From a virus: a stretch of 42,171 nt of DNA. The notes under the pieces are model-generated. The model worked only from the letters and a program-made list of their open reading frames with translations. It searched no databases and was not told the origin of the DNA. Location of the stretch: the IMG/VR virus record IMGVR_UViG_3300006923_000049, positions 1 through 42,171 of that record, one strand, 5' to 3'. Below are positions 25,901-32,772 of this stretch, one piece after another. A program made the position numbers and the translations under genes. Each line of letters begins with the position of its first letter. The stretch's first letter is position 1.

Positions 25901-28046
25901 TCAGAATGCTTAAAATATTTGGTATATCTAAGTTGTTCAAAACGTTATTTGTAACAGTTACCTGATAGCGTTGACTAGAATAAATATTATCTTGTAACTC
26001 TCCTGTAGAGTCTGCCGCCTGGAACCCTGCAGTAGCTGTTATGATTCCAGTCTTCCATCTGTAAATAAATCCACTCGGATGTTGCATCACCTTCTTGCCA
26101 CGCAGAGATCCTATTCCGTTATATTGCCCCTGTAGCAAGTTTCCTTCCGAAGCATTTTGGCCCGCAAATAGCCCAGAGTCGTAACTTAGCAGGCCGGTCT
26201 GCAAAAGCTGTTTGTTTTCATACAAAAGCTCTCTTGTTCCGGGAATTACAACTCCCTGCTCATCTCGGGAGAAATCATATGGAGTTAGAGGATCTTCCAG
26301 AATTCCCTTTGGATCGCTTAGTGCTGGCTGAACCGCAAATTGACTCCATTTTAGCCAAGACATATTATCCGTACAAGATACGCTCAGATTGTGAAAACCT
26401 CCAGAGTAATTTTCTGTTATAGACGTTATAAATCCGCCAAAAACGTGAACCATTCCAAAAGAATTATCCTGTCTCCGCCTAAGATCTCGATACTGCTCTA
26501 TGCTCATCTTCTGGTTTGTATACAGAATGTACTCCGCCCTTAAGATGGAATCATCTATAGTTAGATACTCTTTGTCAAATGGAGATTCGCTGGCCTCTTC
26601 GGGATAGACCGAGCCAGAATCTGTAAAGTCAGAGAACGTGCGATTTCCTCTTATGTAAAAATGAACTGGGTCTGATGCATTAATGAAATTTTTGCCCAGA
26701 TAAAAAGTTCTGAGCCTCTCTCTTATATAATCGGTGTCAAGTGACGCATCTACAAACCCCGCGCCGCCAATCTCTAGGGCGGAGGATATTGCGGAAGATG
26801 CATCGAGTTGAGAGGGGTCTCTGGATGCCTCTCCTGCACCAAGGCCTCCACTTAGAAGTTCCGACAAAACTCCCAAAGAGCCGTACAAAGCCTCCTGAAC
26901 AGCATCTTCTATATCTTTCTCGAGAATCGTTCCAATTCGATATGGATATGCGAGATTAAAACTCGCACTTGATGGGTTTGAATCATAATTAGTATTGGTA
27001 TTAAAACTATTGAATATAGCAAGCTCGATAACTCCAGTTCCTGGGCCAAGAGTATAGTTCTCTGGACTATTTGGATCAACTATCCACGTAGTTAGTTGAT
27101 TATCTGTCGAGAACGCATTCCTTTTCAGTACAGAGGCAATATCTTCATTTAGCTGATCATGATTCTCTGCGGCTGAGCCGTAAGAGATAAGGTCACCTAA
27201 GTCAACAAAAAGCTCTTCAAAAGAGTTCGCTGACAATCCACTGTTCGAACTGAGAGAAGCTCGAAAAGCATCGTTTGCACTATCAGCTGCAGATGGAGCT
27301 GCAGATACTCCGTCATACTCTGCTCCAAATTCTGCCCGCTTGTTCGTTAGAATTGCACGAGCCTGAGAAGAAGGAATATTTTTCAGATATTCTCCATTCG
27401 TAATAGTTCTTCTGTTGTCTGCATTTGTGACGAAAGATCTGGTGGGAATATCGAATGATGCAGAAGAACTATTGCCATTCGAAAAATCTTCAAAGTTTTG
27501 AGTGCTAGTATCGAAAGATACGGCAGACATATCCTGGCCAAGCCAAGCCTTAAGTCTTTCTGAGACAAACTCCTCCTTAGTCTTTCCGAGCTTGCTCAAA
27601 TCTATAAAAGACCCTTCTTTTAAAAGTGAGGACAGCAAATTCAAGCTGTACATTTGATTCTTCGAAAAGAAGTTTTCAAATTTAGTTAGGCTTTCATACG
27701 CCCTGATCTGCTGAACCTTGTATGCAAAAAGAGCCTTAGTCGCCCTAAGGAGCATTTTCTCTGTTTTGTCAATATATCTAGTGTCATTAATACTGCCAAA
27801 TGAGGAAAAGACCTTCTTCTTAACCAAGATAGATGCGTCTGGAGACATTGACACTATGTTTCTTGTATCAGGAGTTACTGACGCAGAATGATCTTGATCA
27901 AAAAATATAGCTGCACCAGTGTTTGTTAAAGACGGCTGATTTCCATCATCCAAATTTATATAAGCAGGATGAGAGCCTCCCATTATATCAGAAGCGGCCT
28001 TCTGCAGAGTATGAGATATATTTGCCTTTAATGTCTTATAAGCCAT
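22923..28046 (-). CDS. Baseplate hub protein, gp27/gpD-like, oversized
   Basis: 1707 residues. Three regions match hub proteins. Near 530-565 is GGFITSITENYSGGFHNLSV followed by CTDNMSWLKW. Near 950-985 is YLDLEFFCNSQGHLEFRPP, typical of the second beta domain. Near 1392-1455 the sequence EFYQPGDTVFIPSKGLLYYV is followed by KSVSHTFSFGSSYTTKLDLE, the C-terminal hub signature. Hub proteins form a trimeric adaptor between the tube and the spike; relatives are about 350-450 residues, so most of this one is extra. The N-terminal 170 residues are helical and basic, and 770-870 holds further coiled-coil-like sequence. No clear enzymatic motif was seen. The gene starts at ATG 28046 with only a weak purine stretch (AGAAAG), 22 bases after the preceding stop. 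Confidence 0.75.
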   Translation of the reverse strand: MAYKTLKANISHTLQKAASDIMGGSHPAYINLDDGNQPSLTNTGAAIFFDQDHSASVTPDTRNIVSMSPDASILVKKKVFSSFGSINDTRYIDKTEKMLLRATKALFAYKVQQIRAYESLTKFENFFSKNQMYSLNLLSSLLKEGSFIDLSKLGKTKEEFVSERLKAWLGQDMSAVSFDTSTQNFEDFSNGNSSSASFDIPTRSFVTNADNRRTITNGEYLKNIPSSQARAILTNKRAEFGAEYDGVSAAPSAADSANDAFRASLSSNSGLSANSFEELFVDLGDLISYGSAAENHDQLNEDIASVLKRNAFSTDNQLTTWIVDPNSPENYTLGPGTGVIELAIFNSFNTNTNYDSNPSSASFNLAYPYRIGTILEKDIEDAVQEALYGSLGVLSELLSGGLGAGEASRDPSQLDASSAISSALEIGGAGFVDASLDTDYIRERLRTFYLGKNFINASDPVHFYIRGNRTFSDFTDSGSVYPEEASESPFDKEYLTIDDSILRAEYILYTNQKMSIEQYRDLRRRQDNSFGMVHVFGGFITSITENYSGGFHNLSVSCTDNMSWLKWSQFAVQPALSDPKGILEDPLTPYDFSRDEQGVVIPGTRELLYENKQLLQTGLLSYDSGLFAGQNASEGNLLQGQYNGIGSLRGKKVMQHPSGFIYRWKTGIITATAGFQAADSTGELQDNIYSSQRYQVTVTNNVLNNLDIPNILSILIVGQPYNIESFIEQALAAHNKLDKSTRLNPLDPLTGVLDTVRKQNNYYGNFQPYRMLTMNSASTEQMLNNASRRDVANNNIKSLQARKKLLRRKISDIEKSSGPTLQGGIFASTLSSEIQAIDEAIREQIKIGTTSTNALTSEEQIGIQISLSGAANLPISGDQEENNDVTRAMMLVGAQRKIEDVRLNRDRNLFMVSDQYDSADIRPFILSLNRSGWKLFDGLFKDSWQLCNEASNYLDLEFFCNSQGHLEFRPPLWNRVPLSILREAIRRQTNENKNIIPRFVTDLFQTRIEGIYLQVHALNIKIALIALLLGKYPDRNLIPNMSFGGASSLPFFGVHIHKDNSSYYNEPGPNEFKGGSSDVKNLSLFKTNHPISTRRPGDNGLDLSASFQQKGDVLGGNTDKLLGTFDPIVQEQMSLVNDSQTQVGGNSGYPAVHFSASDLNNIRNSFKKQFGRDPASGLIGSGDSFDDKHFSYFTNVTSEEGDPFFSEEDLLGKLKQAISNRDSFVSMLQANLVKQKELSEIETFLQTGEGSDIELDINDKVVDFLEKSANALQTGSDILTGKMSEGAVYDHLIEDDTRNLLGYGSGKRFILKDEFIISSTFSENPPEFTRLDISGNAPLIGDGLNRGFEGLYFWAGATDFDLWRQYGYKPAKQSIPFISDTEGQAKPYAILKLGMQKFAVNMGSVTISGNEFYQPGDTVFIPSKGLLYYVKSVSHTFSFGSSYTTKLDLEYGHPAGDYIPGPLDIIGQQMVSNFIEDPSLIYRSSETDDNYRPLSPDSAIVFPSSAVKPAKLLAFNDNQIRFTNMMLDLMGGLSGDRYVLIRGFALNEDDESGIEEAKKKMAAIRSLLESPSQVAQSNPFSGGDDLIPETRSLKPMRLPNSIPVSKIPAKKIIEQVSFFKKTDENSVGQIQCLDRTLLAAIKHDEQLDGLSEEQITGIFPKGGPSQGGWADIREEVTAFSFTKEYKASIVEVGIINIPSGMLDRKVV

Positions 28047-28068
28047 AACGCTATTTTACTTTCTGGAC

Positions 28069-29154
28069 CTAAAAAGAGCCTCTTCTTTTTATTGGAACAG
28101 AATTGGGGTCCTGTTCGGCCTCCGGAGCGTCTTCAAACTTAGAAGAAGTAAATCCTGTTGGGCCCACGGAGTTTCTTTCATCAGAAGCTAGCCTTCCGCT
28201 TCCTATGTTATTCCCAGAGTTTATAGGAGGAAAAGACAGCTCTTCGATGCCGTCGCCCTGACCTTTTGCCTCAGTGGTGCTCATACTTATTTTTGCCTCT
28301 CCGTCATGACTAAGTGGATTTCTGTGCCAAGGCATAAAGTTGGTCCTCTTTCCTGTTCTTCTTGTAACTGTGAATCCAAAATTATAGTCAAATAAGCCAG
28401 CTTGTGTAGCCGACTCTGTAGTCGTAAAGCTTGTAAAGTATCCTCGGAAAAATTCTCCCTGATAGTATAGATCAATATTTGTAGCAAAGGCTGCAAGCGT
28501 AGGGGTACTCTTAAATGCTGCCGGACCTCCAAGCCTAGATCCAATATTGGATCCGAATATTAAGTCTATGGAGTTAGAAACTCCATTTACAACTTGAGAA
28601 AATGCACCTCCCGTTAATAGGTCAGATACATTTGAGAAGCTTCCAAAGGCGTCATCTACCGCATTCATTACAGTTTCAGGATCCGTAAACCGTTGGCCGC
28701 TATCTCTTTTGTAGGAAATAATATAATCCATATTCTCCTTTCTTTTCAATAAATTATTGGCCGCATCTTTTGCGTCTTGAGCTGCAGCCTCTGCCATTGC
28801 CCTTTGACGCTTCATCAAGACTCTTCTGAACTGTGTTTGCTCATGTCTATAAATAGACCTTAGAATATTGATGCCCTCTATTCCTGCAGAGCCTGTTGTT
28901 CCATTGACCTGAATGGTAGGCAGATCTTCTCCCCAATACTGAACAACGTATCCTCCTTTCGTCAAGTCTGCTTTAACGAGCTTCTTTTCACTGATGGCAA
29001 AAGATTGAGGGTTGATATACATTTGTCTTTTATCCCAAAAAACTTCTCCATTATCGGAAGAAGAGTAAGGGCTTTGGTCATTTGTAAAAGCTTCCATTTC
29101 TAACGGAAGAAAGAATATAATGGTTTGCCTTCCTATTCTATGCTGATCTGGCAT
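28069..29154 (-). CDS. Tail tube initiator/baseplate-hub-proximal protein (tentative)
   Basis: 361 residues, ATG 29154 with a strong GGGAGG seven bases from the end of the tape-measure gene. Residues about 45-95 contain INPQSFAISEKKLVKADLTK and GGYVVQYWGEDLPTIQVNG followed by TTGSAG. This pattern (N-P-x-S, then 'GGYVV..WG..LP.i.vnG.TG') recurs in baseplate proteins encoded between tape measure and hub in many myophages, often annotated as structural, initiator or LysM-linked. A second beta-rich part near 205-270 (YYQGEFFRGYFTSFTTTES) could form a tube-like barrel. No LysM motif is evident. The C-terminal 80 residues are polar and probably disordered. Position between tape measure and hub supports a role at the tube-baseplate junction. 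Confidence 0.5.
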   Translation of the reverse strand: MPDQHRIGRQTIIFFLPLEMEAFTNDQSPYSSSDNGEVFWDKRQMYINPQSFAISEKKLVKADLTKGGYVVQYWGEDLPTIQVNGTTGSAGIEGINILRSIYRHEQTQFRRVLMKRQRAMAEAAAQDAKDAANNLLKRKENMDYIISYKRDSGQRFTDPETVMNAVDDAFGSFSNVSDLLTGGAFSQVVNGVSNSIDLIFGSNIGSRLGGPAAFKSTPTLAAFATNIDLYYQGEFFRGYFTSFTTTESATQAGLFDYNFGFTVTRRTGKRTNFMPWHRNPLSHDGEAKISMSTTEAKGQGDGIEELSFPPINSGNNIGSGRLASDERNSVGPTGFTSSKFEDAPEAEQDPNSVPIKRRGSF

Positions 29155-29168
29155 TTTACCTCCCGTTA

Positions 29169-31088
29169 TTACCTTGAGACTTGCTTGCCCAAGCTGGCAG
29201 CAACCTCAAGATGGCCCTTCGTTCCCTCTGAAAGAGAAACGTTTATAGACAGATTATCGTTTAGGCTCTGTGTTATTGCTGCGGCCAATGCTGTAACAAA
29301 ATCATCTTTATTTACAAAGCCTGCCTCATTAATTGCTGCAGTACTTGCCGCTGCTGCAGCAGCCTCTGCAGCCATCACTACCATATCTGTATTTTTGCTT
29401 AAAGAATCTGCATTTGGATTTTTGCCTCTATCTTTTTCAGGAAGATCTGTATTTTGCGGATGAGAAGGGCTTTCATCTAAATCCGGCAAGTCGTCGTCAG
29501 CTCCAATTCCTGCGGCACCAAGCAGTCTTTTCATCAGCTTTCCATATGCATTCAGCCCCGCCTCAGCGCTCTCCTTGGCCTTTGCAACTGCCGGATCCAA
29601 GACGTTTTCCCTAAGAGCTCGGCCTCCGTCTCTTTGCTTCATAAAAATTGGGCGAGCTATTATTGCCAGCAAGTTCGATTGTGCTGCAAGATGCCTATTT
29701 GCCTTTTCCCATTCGTCCAGAGTTTTGTCTCTTCCCTCTTTCTCTTGAGTTAGCTGTTTCTCTAGCGAGCTTTTCGCAGTAAGATCTCCAGCCTTAGTAG
29801 CCTCATCTATCTTAGATAAGAGGTCTAACACTCTATTTGCTGAAGCTGCATCGCTTACTCCAAACTGATTTTGTAATAATTGTTGCTGAGTATAAAATTG
29901 TGTCTGTAACTCCGGGCTCTCAGCAGCCTGCTCTACCGTAACTATCTCTCCCCCAGTAAATGAAGCCAAAGTATCTCTCATCCCTTTTGCAAGCTGTGTT
30001 GCAAGCTCAGATTGATCACCTGTTCTGTCTGCCTTCAGAACCTCTGCCTGCAGGCCAATAGACGCGCCCAAGGCCCCGCCTCCAGCGCTACCACTCATCT
30101 CCAATCCTCCGCGCTGGAACATTATATAAGCATTTGCATAATTTGTTGTCAGATCAACAAGAGCGCCTGACAGAGAAGACGTTAGATCTTTTGCGTTTTC
30201 TATTCCAAGGCCCATATCCGTCATCACTCTCGCGAACCCCTGCAGAAGAGGGACGCCAAAATCTGCAGAAATACCAAGCTTTGTGAATCTATCAGCAGCA
30301 CCGTTTAAGGTGCTAGAAACGCTATCTACGCTTAAGCCGGTCTCTTTCGACACTCCGCTGAAAAGGCCCATCATATCAATTGCATCTTGAGCCCCTTTTC
30401 CCTGTTTGTTTAAAGCGATATTCAAAAGATTGACGCCCTCGGTTGTCGTAAGGCTTGTCGCCTTCGATAATGCCATAGCCGCCGTTAGCAGATTTGTCTT
30501 TCCTATTCCAGTTTCTACAGTTTTATTCAATTGATCCAGGGACATGTTGGAATTGCCAGTTGCCCGGGCAAAGGTCATCATTTCATCGAAAGTTAAATTA
30601 AGGCCTCTAGAAAATTGACTAAACGTTTCTTCCTTAAGTGTATCTGAAAACTCAAAGGCCTGATCTATTGTTCCGCCGAATCGTTTGTTTAGAGTAAAGA
30701 CTTCACTGGCAAATCGTCTGATATCTCTTGATGGAGCATCAAATAAATTAAAAGTAGTCTCAGCAACATCTTTGGATACGCCTACAAGGCTTTTCATAGA
30801 AAACTTTAGGATATTTGCTCCAGAGCCTAGAGTCGCAAAGACATCTTCAAGACCTCTCATGCTAAGCAGCTTGGCGGAAGCCTCTGCGGTTCCGCCTATT
30901 GCACTTGTAACGTTTATTGCAGATTTCGCTAAATCGTCAAAAGCAGTCGTCATACCGCCCACTTTGCCTTGTGATCTAGAGCCTAAGTTGGATAAGCGAC
31001 TTATTGCGTCAGCAGCGGCGTTTATACTATCGGTAGCCTTCTTTGCTTTGCCAGAATATTCGTCTAGCTTTTCGATCGTATCGGACAT
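29169..31088 (-). CDS. Tape-measure-like tail protein
   Basis: 639 residues, placed directly after the two chaperone ORFs, the conserved slot of the tape measure. The sequence is predicted mostly helical: a heptad-like N-terminus (KLDEYSGKAKKATDSINAAA), long amphipathic helices, a coiled-coil block at about 410-480, a proline/aspartate-rich hinge (DDDLPDLDESPSHPQNTDLP), an alanine run (AAEAAAAAASTAA), and a short C-terminal strand region. Tape measures fill the tube lumen and set tail length at roughly 0.15 nm per residue, which would give a tail near 96 nm. No clear membrane-spanning helix and no peptidoglycan hydrolase motif were seen. The start at ATG 31088 has only a weak ribosome site and lies four bases after the preceding stop, suggesting coupling. 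Confidence 0.7.
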   Translation of the reverse strand: MSDTIEKLDEYSGKAKKATDSINAAADAISRLSNLGSRSQGKVGGMTTAFDDLAKSAINVTSAIGGTAEASAKLLSMRGLEDVFATLGSGANILKFSMKSLVGVSKDVAETTFNLFDAPSRDIRRFASEVFTLNKRFGGTIDQAFEFSDTLKEETFSQFSRGLNLTFDEMMTFARATGNSNMSLDQLNKTVETGIGKTNLLTAAMALSKATSLTTTEGVNLLNIALNKQGKGAQDAIDMMGLFSGVSKETGLSVDSVSSTLNGAADRFTKLGISADFGVPLLQGFARVMTDMGLGIENAKDLTSSLSGALVDLTTNYANAYIMFQRGGLEMSGSAGGGALGASIGLQAEVLKADRTGDQSELATQLAKGMRDTLASFTGGEIVTVEQAAESPELQTQFYTQQQLLQNQFGVSDAASANRVLDLLSKIDEATKAGDLTAKSSLEKQLTQEKEGRDKTLDEWEKANRHLAAQSNLLAIIARPIFMKQRDGGRALRENVLDPAVAKAKESAEAGLNAYGKLMKRLLGAAGIGADDDLPDLDESPSHPQNTDLPEKDRGKNPNADSLSKNTDMVVMAAEAAAAAASTAAINEAGFVNKDDFVTALAAAITQSLNDNLSINVSLSEGTKGHLEVAASLGKQVSR

Positions 31089-31091
31089 AAT

Positions 31092-31517
31092 TTAATCTAT
31101 ATTTTCTTTTGCAATATTAAGAAGGCCAGCCAAGTTTTTCGGCAGACGAACATTTCGAGCGTCTTTAGCTCTTTCATTACCATATAAATTAGTATTTTTA
31201 TATTTATCCTTGATTGCCTGGACTATATGATCGTCCTTGAATGCTCTATTTAGAATCTGAGCCTCAAACTCAGCATCGTCCATAAACCTGGGATCTTCGA
31301 TAGATTCTCTTGAGTCCCGAATCTTCTTAACAGCTTCGGCATTCCAGAACGAAGCAAGATACTCGGTTATGCTCAAGTCATAATCGTATTGATCTTTTTC
31401 ATCCTGATAAAACATTTGAGCGTACCAAGACCACTGATCTCCTGTTATATCAAGAAATCTCGGATCATCAGAGCTGCAGTTCCAAATTTTGCAGAGTTTC
31501 CATCGGAGCCTACTCAT
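31092..31517 (-). CDS. Downstream tail assembly chaperone ORF (frameshift partner)
   Basis: 141 residues if started at ATG 31517; as the C-terminal part of a -1 frameshift product it is preceded by five additional codons (I-A-S-E-P) after the upstream ORF. The sequence is acidic and aromatic (DPRFLDITGDQWSWYAQMFY), as in 'T-type' chaperone segments that bind tape measure and tube subunits. ATG 31517 is the last base-paired codon edge of a perfect hairpin, and the only possible Shine-Dalgarno (GGAG, 3 bases away) lies inside the stem, so independent initiation should be poor. A frameshift fusion is the simplest expression route. Independent, low-level translation cannot be excluded. Confidence 0.65.
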   Translation of the reverse strand: MSRLRWKLCKIWNCSSDDPRFLDITGDQWSWYAQMFYQDEKDQYDYDLSITEYLASFWNAEAVKKIRDSRESIEDPRFMDDAEFEAQILNRAFKDDHIVQAIKDKYKNTNLYGNERAKDARNVRLPKNLAGLLNIAKENID

Positions 31518-31538
31518 AGGCTCCGATGCTATTTTTTT
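31501..31538 (-). promoter_or_regulatory. Programmed -1 ribosomal frameshift site: A AAA AAA heptamer plus 12-bp hairpin
   Basis: Minus-strand positions 31538-31532 are seven A residues, in zero frame as ATA AAA AAA TAG, so the heptamer A_AAA_AAA is correctly phased for tandem -1 slippage and sits immediately before the stop codon. Three bases (TAG) further on, CATCGGAGCCTA (31528-31517) pairs perfectly with TAGGCTCCGATG (31512-31501) around a TGAG loop. After slippage the ribosome would read ATA GCA TCG GAG CCT and then ATG 31517, entering the downstream frame exactly. The predicted fusion is 162 + 5 + 141 = 308 residues. The spacer is shorter than the usual 5-9 bases, but melting the lowest pairs would restore that distance. 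Confidence 0.8.
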
Positions 31539-32017
31539 ATGTCTTCTAACCCGACCTCTTTATTCGAGCCTTCAATCAGGCTCTCATGGACTCTGTGGAG
31601 TCTTTCTACCAGGGCTATCTGCATATTGAGAACAACAGCCAGCCTTCTCTCTTCCACCGAGAGATCCTCATTCTCATTGAGATCCTCAAGAGGTACGCCG
31701 TTAATTGTTCGAAGAGAATACGATACAGTTAAAGGCTTAATTTCCAGAAGCCTATCAGTCTCGCCAGACTTCATAATCGTTTGCATAATCTGCTTTTGCT
31801 CGCCTATGCTTAGAGTAGATACCTCGAATACAAAGCCATTAATCTTTTCTTTTTTCGTCAATTTACCTAAGAAGATCAAGTCCTTAAGCGAAGCAAGACT
31901 TATCTTTTCAGAAGAATCTTCTTCTTCATCTGGAAGATTCTGCGCCAACCTCTCCATTTCTTCGATATTCACGCTATCTGATTCATTGCTCAATACTTTT
32001 CCGGGTCTCTTAGGCAT
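31529..32017 (-). CDS. Tail assembly chaperone, upstream (G-like) ORF
   Basis: 162 residues, ATG 32017 with GGAG seven bases ahead. After an acidic, probably disordered N-terminus, residues 44-74 read LKDLIFLGKLTKKEKINGF then VFEVSTLSIGEQ. This 'L..fGK...k.ei.G..f...TLs..Eq' pattern is common in chaperones encoded between tube and tape measure of contractile tails. Such proteins coat the tape measure and recruit tube subunits, and are normally absent from the virion. The ORF ends AAA AAA TAG at a slippery run, so a fraction of ribosomes should continue into the next ORF to make the longer form. The two forms are needed in a fixed ratio in lambda-type G/GT systems; here the same logic is inferred. 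Confidence 0.7.
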   Translation of the reverse strand: MPKRPGKVLSNESDSVNIEEMERLAQNLPDEEEDSSEKISLASLKDLIFLGKLTKKEKINGFVFEVSTLSIGEQKQIMQTIMKSGETDRLLEIKPLTVSYSLRTINGVPLEDLNENEDLSVEERRLAVVLNMQIALVERLHRVHESLIEGSNKEVGLEDIKK

Positions 32018-32040
32018 ATTTTAACTCCATTTATAAAGAT

Positions 32041-32046
32041 ATTGTA
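32041..32046 (-). promoter_or_regulatory. Possible -10 box ahead of the chaperone genes
   Basis: The minus strand between the terminator and ATG 32017 contains TACAAT (one mismatch from TATAAT). A start about seven bases downstream would leave a 17-base leader that keeps the GGAG ribosome site. No good -35 hexamer is present at 16-18 bases. The site is attractive only because it follows a terminator; in an AT-rich spacer such a hexamer is expected often. Confidence 0.2.
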
Positions 32047-32077
32047 CGTTTTTTCTTTAAAAACTTTCCCACTAAAA

Positions 32078-32110
32078 CAAAAATGCCGCCCAAAAAGAGC
32101 GGCATTTTTG
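32078..32110 (-). terminator. Rho-independent terminator after the tail tube gene
   Basis: A 12-bp inverted repeat (32078-32089 with 32099-32110, core ATGCCGC/GCGGCAT) surrounds a 9-base loop. On the minus strand the right arm ends in five T residues followed by GTTTT, the U-rich tail expected of an intrinsic terminator. It lies 18 bases past the tube stop and 61 bases before the chaperone start, the only clear terminator in the window. On the plus strand it also has a T run, so it could act in both directions. The position would let sheath and tube transcripts exceed those of the downstream genes, which are needed in fewer copies. Confidence 0.85.
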
Positions 32111-32127
32111 CATAGATTTAATTATCT

Positions 32128-32760
32128 TTAGTAAGCGGCAGAAATCAGCCCAGGGAAGTCAAGAGAGCCTCTGCGCTCGCCAGAGTCGGCTGCGGTCTCA
32201 ATACTATCAATATTTCTGCCCGGGATCTCTCTGGAGCCTTGTGTGCCTTGGCTTAGGGCGATGGCCTCACCGGCTCTCGTTGTAGAGATATGCTCGCAGT
32301 GTACAGTTGCACTTTCTGTAATAGTATAATCACTAGAAGTATAGCTCTTTCCAAGAGAGGTAAACCAGCAGTTGTGGTAAGTCGTTACCACAGCATTATT
32401 TCCATCTCCAGTAAACTTATCAATCACAACAATATCAAAAGGCATCCTTTGAGACTGAATATTTCTAAATCCTCTTGAGAACGCCTCAGGAAGAGATAGC
32501 CCATCGAAAACTATCCTCTGAATAGTTAAATTAAACGTAGAAGGTCCCTGAGGAACAATTTCAATTAGCCCATCTGTTCCTACTTCTGACATGGACTTGA
32601 GAGGCCTTGTTTGGGCCTCTTGGAAGCTCTGAATTGCACCAACAGGCTCATTGTTAACATAAACAATGATCTGTGTTGATAGTCCGGCGCGAGTCCGACC
32701 GCCTGTTTCTGGCGGCGGGCTTCCGTCGAAAAGAGTTCCTGTGCTAGGGTAATCTGCCAT
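32128..32760 (-). CDS. Tail tube protein
   Basis: 210 residues, ATG 32760 with AGGAG eight bases ahead, 12 bases after the sheath stop. Sheath followed by tube is a hallmark order. The central part is beta-rich and tube-like: TQIIVYVNNEPVGAIQSFQE, then SEVGTDGLIEIVPQGPSTFN and LTIQRIVFDG, then a helix (PEAFSRGFRNIQSQ) and further strands (FDIVVIDKF, TYHNCWFTSLGKSY). In this family six subunits form a ring with a beta-barrel lining, and rings stack into the DNA conduit. The N-terminal 25 residues are glycine/proline-rich and the C-terminal 40 polar, both perhaps at ring contacts. Length is normal for the family (about 160-210). Confidence 0.85.
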   Translation of the reverse strand: MADYPSTGTLFDGSPPPETGGRTRAGLSTQIIVYVNNEPVGAIQSFQEAQTRPLKSMSEVGTDGLIEIVPQGPSTFNLTIQRIVFDGLSLPEAFSRGFRNIQSQRMPFDIVVIDKFTGDGNNAVVTTYHNCWFTSLGKSYTSSDYTITESATVHCEHISTTRAGEAIALSQGTQGSREIPGRNIDSIETAADSGERRGSLDFPGLISAAY

Positions 32761-32772
32761 TACTTTCTCCTA

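Noticed and set aside
28538-28586. A 16-base perfect palindrome (GATCCAATATTGGATC) and, close by, an 8-bp hairpin (ATGGAGTT/AACTCCAT)
   Set aside because: Each is expected by chance about once in a window of this length, and both are inside a coding sequence with no regulatory context.
31501-31537. The chaperone hairpin read as a plus-strand terminator, because a T run follows it on that strand
   Set aside because: No plus-strand genes exist here, and the same bases are fully explained by the sense-strand frameshift cassette. Antisense termination remains possible but unneeded.
31389-32024. Long plus-strand open frame (211 codons) opposite the chaperone genes
   Set aside because: It lies antisense to two better supported genes with proper ribosome sites, and its product is low-complexity (Ser/Leu/Arg-rich), as expected of a shadow.
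32028-32035. TATAAATG on the minus strand, resembling a T4-type late promoter
   Set aside because: Transcription from it would begin only a few bases before ATG 32017 and would cut off the GGAG ribosome site. No convincing second copy was found in other intergenic spaces.
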